Of a stretch of DNA of 15,556 nt, positions 13,940-15,556 are shown one piece after another. How positions within the stretch are numbered: the first letter of the stretch is position 1; the number at the start of each line of letters is the position of its first letter. Under the pieces are notes generated by a model that was given only the letters and a program-made list of their open reading frames with translations, searched no databases and was not told where the DNA came from. The position numbers were made by a program, and so were the translations under genes. This DNA comes from UBA4582 sp964228885 (GTDB lineage Bacteria; Pseudomonadota; Gammaproteobacteria; Pseudomonadales; Azotimanducaceae): the NCBI GenBank assembly GCA_964228885.1, contig CAXRCG010000031.1, positions 1 through 15,556 on the forward strand, given 5' to 3'.

Positions 13940-14479
13940 TTGGTTGAATTGCTAGAGCAGGTGACCCTTGTCGACTGGCTGATAGCCTCAACCATATTGG
14001 TTTCGACGCTAATTAGTCTTGGGAGAGGATTTGTGAAGGAAGCGCTCTCCTTGATAATCCTGGTTGCCGCCGTTGTCATATCTAGATTGTATGGTGCTCA
14101 AGTTGCTACTTTATTGATTGATCATATTTCCGTACCCTCCCTGCGTTTAACCGCTGCCTATGCTGGCCTGTTTGCAAGCTCAATGGTGATTGGCGGTATG
14201 GTTAATTATTTGATTGTTCAAATGATTAGGATGGCGGGTCTGGGGGGCACGGACAGACTGCTGGGTATGGTGTTTGGTTTTGCCAGAGGTGTGCTTATTA
14301 CGATGGTTGTCGTGGGTATACTGAGCAAATTGCCGTTGAGCGGTGATACATGGTGGCAGGATTCAATAGCCATACCTCACGTGCTGTCGGCGGCGGAAAA
14401 GTTACAGTTGTTTGCCGGTGAGTTCTTTGAGGAGAATGCCTCCAGCATTGTAGAACGAACGGGTATAGAGAGCCTTTAG
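13940..14479 (+). CDS. cvpA: CvpA family inner-membrane protein
   Basis: This 179-residue protein has four hydrophobic segments (about 13-30, 34-52, 66-93 and 106-126). The first loop carries the family hallmark SLGRGFVKEALSL. CvpA was named for colicin V production in E. coli; its molecular role is not settled, though it has been linked to envelope and bile-salt tolerance. The start is non-ATG: TTG 13940 with GGAG at 13927-13930, or GTG 13961 (MTLVDWL). It lies 37 bp after the SPOR gene and 54 bp before purF, the conserved order. Confidence 0.92.
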   Translation: MVELLEQVTLVDWLIASTILVSTLISLGRGFVKEALSLIILVAAVVISRLYGAQVATLLIDHISVPSLRLTAAYAGLFASSMVIGGMVNYLIVQMIRMAGLGGTDRLLGMVFGFARGVLITMVVVGILSKLPLSGDTWWQDSIAIPHVLSAAEKLQLFAGEFFEENASSIVERTGIESL

Positions 14480-14533
14480 TTCATTCGTCAGAAGGACTAT
14501 AACTAAAAGTGAGAAAAATGGGGTGTTGGGACT

Positions 14534-15556
14534 ATGTGCGGCATTGTTGGAATCGTAGGTAAAGGGCAGGTAAACCATGACCTGTATAATGCACTTACTG
14601 TGTTGCAACATCGCGGCCAGGATGCAGCCGGTATCGTTACTTGCGACGGTGACAAACTTAACTTGAGAAAAAGTAATGGCCTAGTGAGAGATGTCTTCCG
14701 ACAGGAACACATGAACCGACTCTCGGGCAACATGGGCATTGCTCATGTACGCTATCCGACCGCGGGAACTTCAAGTTCTGCGGAAGCACAGCCGATGTAC
14801 GTTAATTCGCCATTTGGAATTTGTCTGGCGCATAACGGTAATCTGACAAATGATGAAAAGCTAAATGAAGATCTGTTTCGTGCAGATCGAAGACATATCA
14901 ATACCAGTTCTGATTCCGAAGTGCTTTTAAACGTTTTTGCGCATGAACTACAGGAGGCGTCGAGCCTGCGACTCGATGTAGAAGATGTATTCAAAGCAGT
15001 CGGGAATGTGCATGAACGGGCGATCGGAGCCTATGCTGTTGTTGCGATGATCATAGGATACGGTATCGTTGGATTTCGTGATCCAAATGGAATACGTCCG
15101 GTTTGCTACGGTAGACGAGAAACTGACAAAGGCCCTGAGTTTATGATTGCATCTGAGAGCGTTGCTTTGGATGTGTTGGGGTTTGAGTTGATGGGTGATA
15201 TCGAACCCGGGGAAGCCGTCTATATAGAGTCGAATGGCAAGATTCATAAACAACAATGTGCGAGAAATCCTAAACATAATCCCTGTATCTTTGAGCACGT
15301 CTATCTTGCGAGGCCAGATTCCGTTATAGATCAGGTTTCAGTGTACAAAGCTCGATTAAAGATGGGCGAAAAACTGGCAGATAAAATTCTTCGTTATAAA
15401 CCGGATCATGATATCGACGTTGTTATTCCCATTCCTGACACAAGTTGTACGGCGGCTTTGCCTATGGCACATAGGCTAGGAGTAAAATATCGCGAGGGGC
15501 TCGTAAAGAATCGCTATATTGGTCGAACATTCATCATGCCGGGTCAGGAAGAACGC
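14534..15556 (+). CDS. purF: Amidophosphoribosyltransferase, 3' end outside window
   Basis: PurF makes 5-phosphoribosylamine from PRPP and glutamine, the first committed purine step. The 341 codons inside the window stay open to the last base. The initiator Met would be removed to expose C2, the glutamine-amidotransferase nucleophile (MCGIVGIVG). The N-terminal Ntn domain is complete: LQHRGQDAAGI, HVRYPTAG, LAHNGNLTN, TSSDSE, FRDPNGIRP, ASESVALD. The phosphoribosyltransferase domain begins with VYLARPDSVID and reaches VKNRYIGRTFIMPGQ. The PRPP-binding loop and the C-terminus (about 160 residues by E. coli length) lie beyond the edge. A GGGGTG at 14520-14525 is the likely ribosome site. No PurR box was evident in the 54-bp gap upstream. 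Confidence 0.97.
   Translation, partial: MCGIVGIVGKGQVNHDLYNALTVLQHRGQDAAGIVTCDGDKLNLRKSNGLVRDVFRQEHMNRLSGNMGIAHVRYPTAGTSSSAEAQPMYVNSPFGICLAHNGNLTNDEKLNEDLFRADRRHINTSSDSEVLLNVFAHELQEASSLRLDVEDVFKAVGNVHERAIGAYAVVAMIIGYGIVGFRDPNGIRPVCYGRRETDKGPEFMIASESVALDVLGFELMGDIEPGEAVYIESNGKIHKQQCARNPKHNPCIFEHVYLARPDSVIDQVSVYKARLKMGEKLADKILRYKPDHDIDVVIPIPDTSCTAALPMAHRLGVKYREGLVKNRYIGRTFIMPGQEER

Overview
The window reads as ordinary chromosome from a gammaproteobacterium, probably a marine or Pseudomonas-related lineage. The evidence is a FimV/LysM pilus-hub protein followed by truA, trpF, folC, a SPOR protein, cvpA and purF, the conserved order I recall from Pseudomonas and relatives. A SixA phosphatase beside a DUF4892-type protein is also typical of that group. 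G+C looks close to 50% by eye (not computed). I see no phage, IS, CRISPR array, tRNA or rRNA. I cannot name the species.

Layout. Positions 1-431 hold no gene I can support, but a terminator-like hairpin sits at the extreme left. Positions 432-1735 (+) carry sixA overlapping a secreted DUF4892/OmpA-like protein. folE (-) is convergent to that pair. folE and aroC (+) diverge from a 186-bp region holding three copies of a 13-bp motif. aroC runs tail to tail into a LysR-type regulator (-), and the two stop codons share one CTAA. The regulator diverges from asd (+), with a perfect 6-bp-arm dyad and a plausible asd promoter between them. From asd to the right edge everything is on the + strand: asd, fimV, truA, trpF, trpB, trpA, folC, dedD-like, cvpA, purF (cut by the window end).

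How the genes fit together. The right block mixes amino-acid synthesis (aspartate semialdehyde, last steps of tryptophan), folate polyglutamylation, tRNA pseudouridylation, an envelope/division SPOR protein and the first committed step of purine synthesis. aroC supplies chorismate, the common precursor for tryptophan and folate; folE starts the pterin branch.

The most notable points are differences from the expected template. The leucine genes expected between the LysR regulator and asd are absent, and accD is absent between trpA and folC, where a GTGA overlap joins the flanking genes. FimV carries a 12-unit Asp/Leu heptad repeat encoded by near-identical 21-bp units. Six of ten genes from asd rightward must start with GTG or TTG. 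TrpF and TrpA each carry a substitution at an active-site position. The DUF4892/OmpA-like protein lacks both peptidoglycan-binding residues. I found no clearly new multi-gene system.
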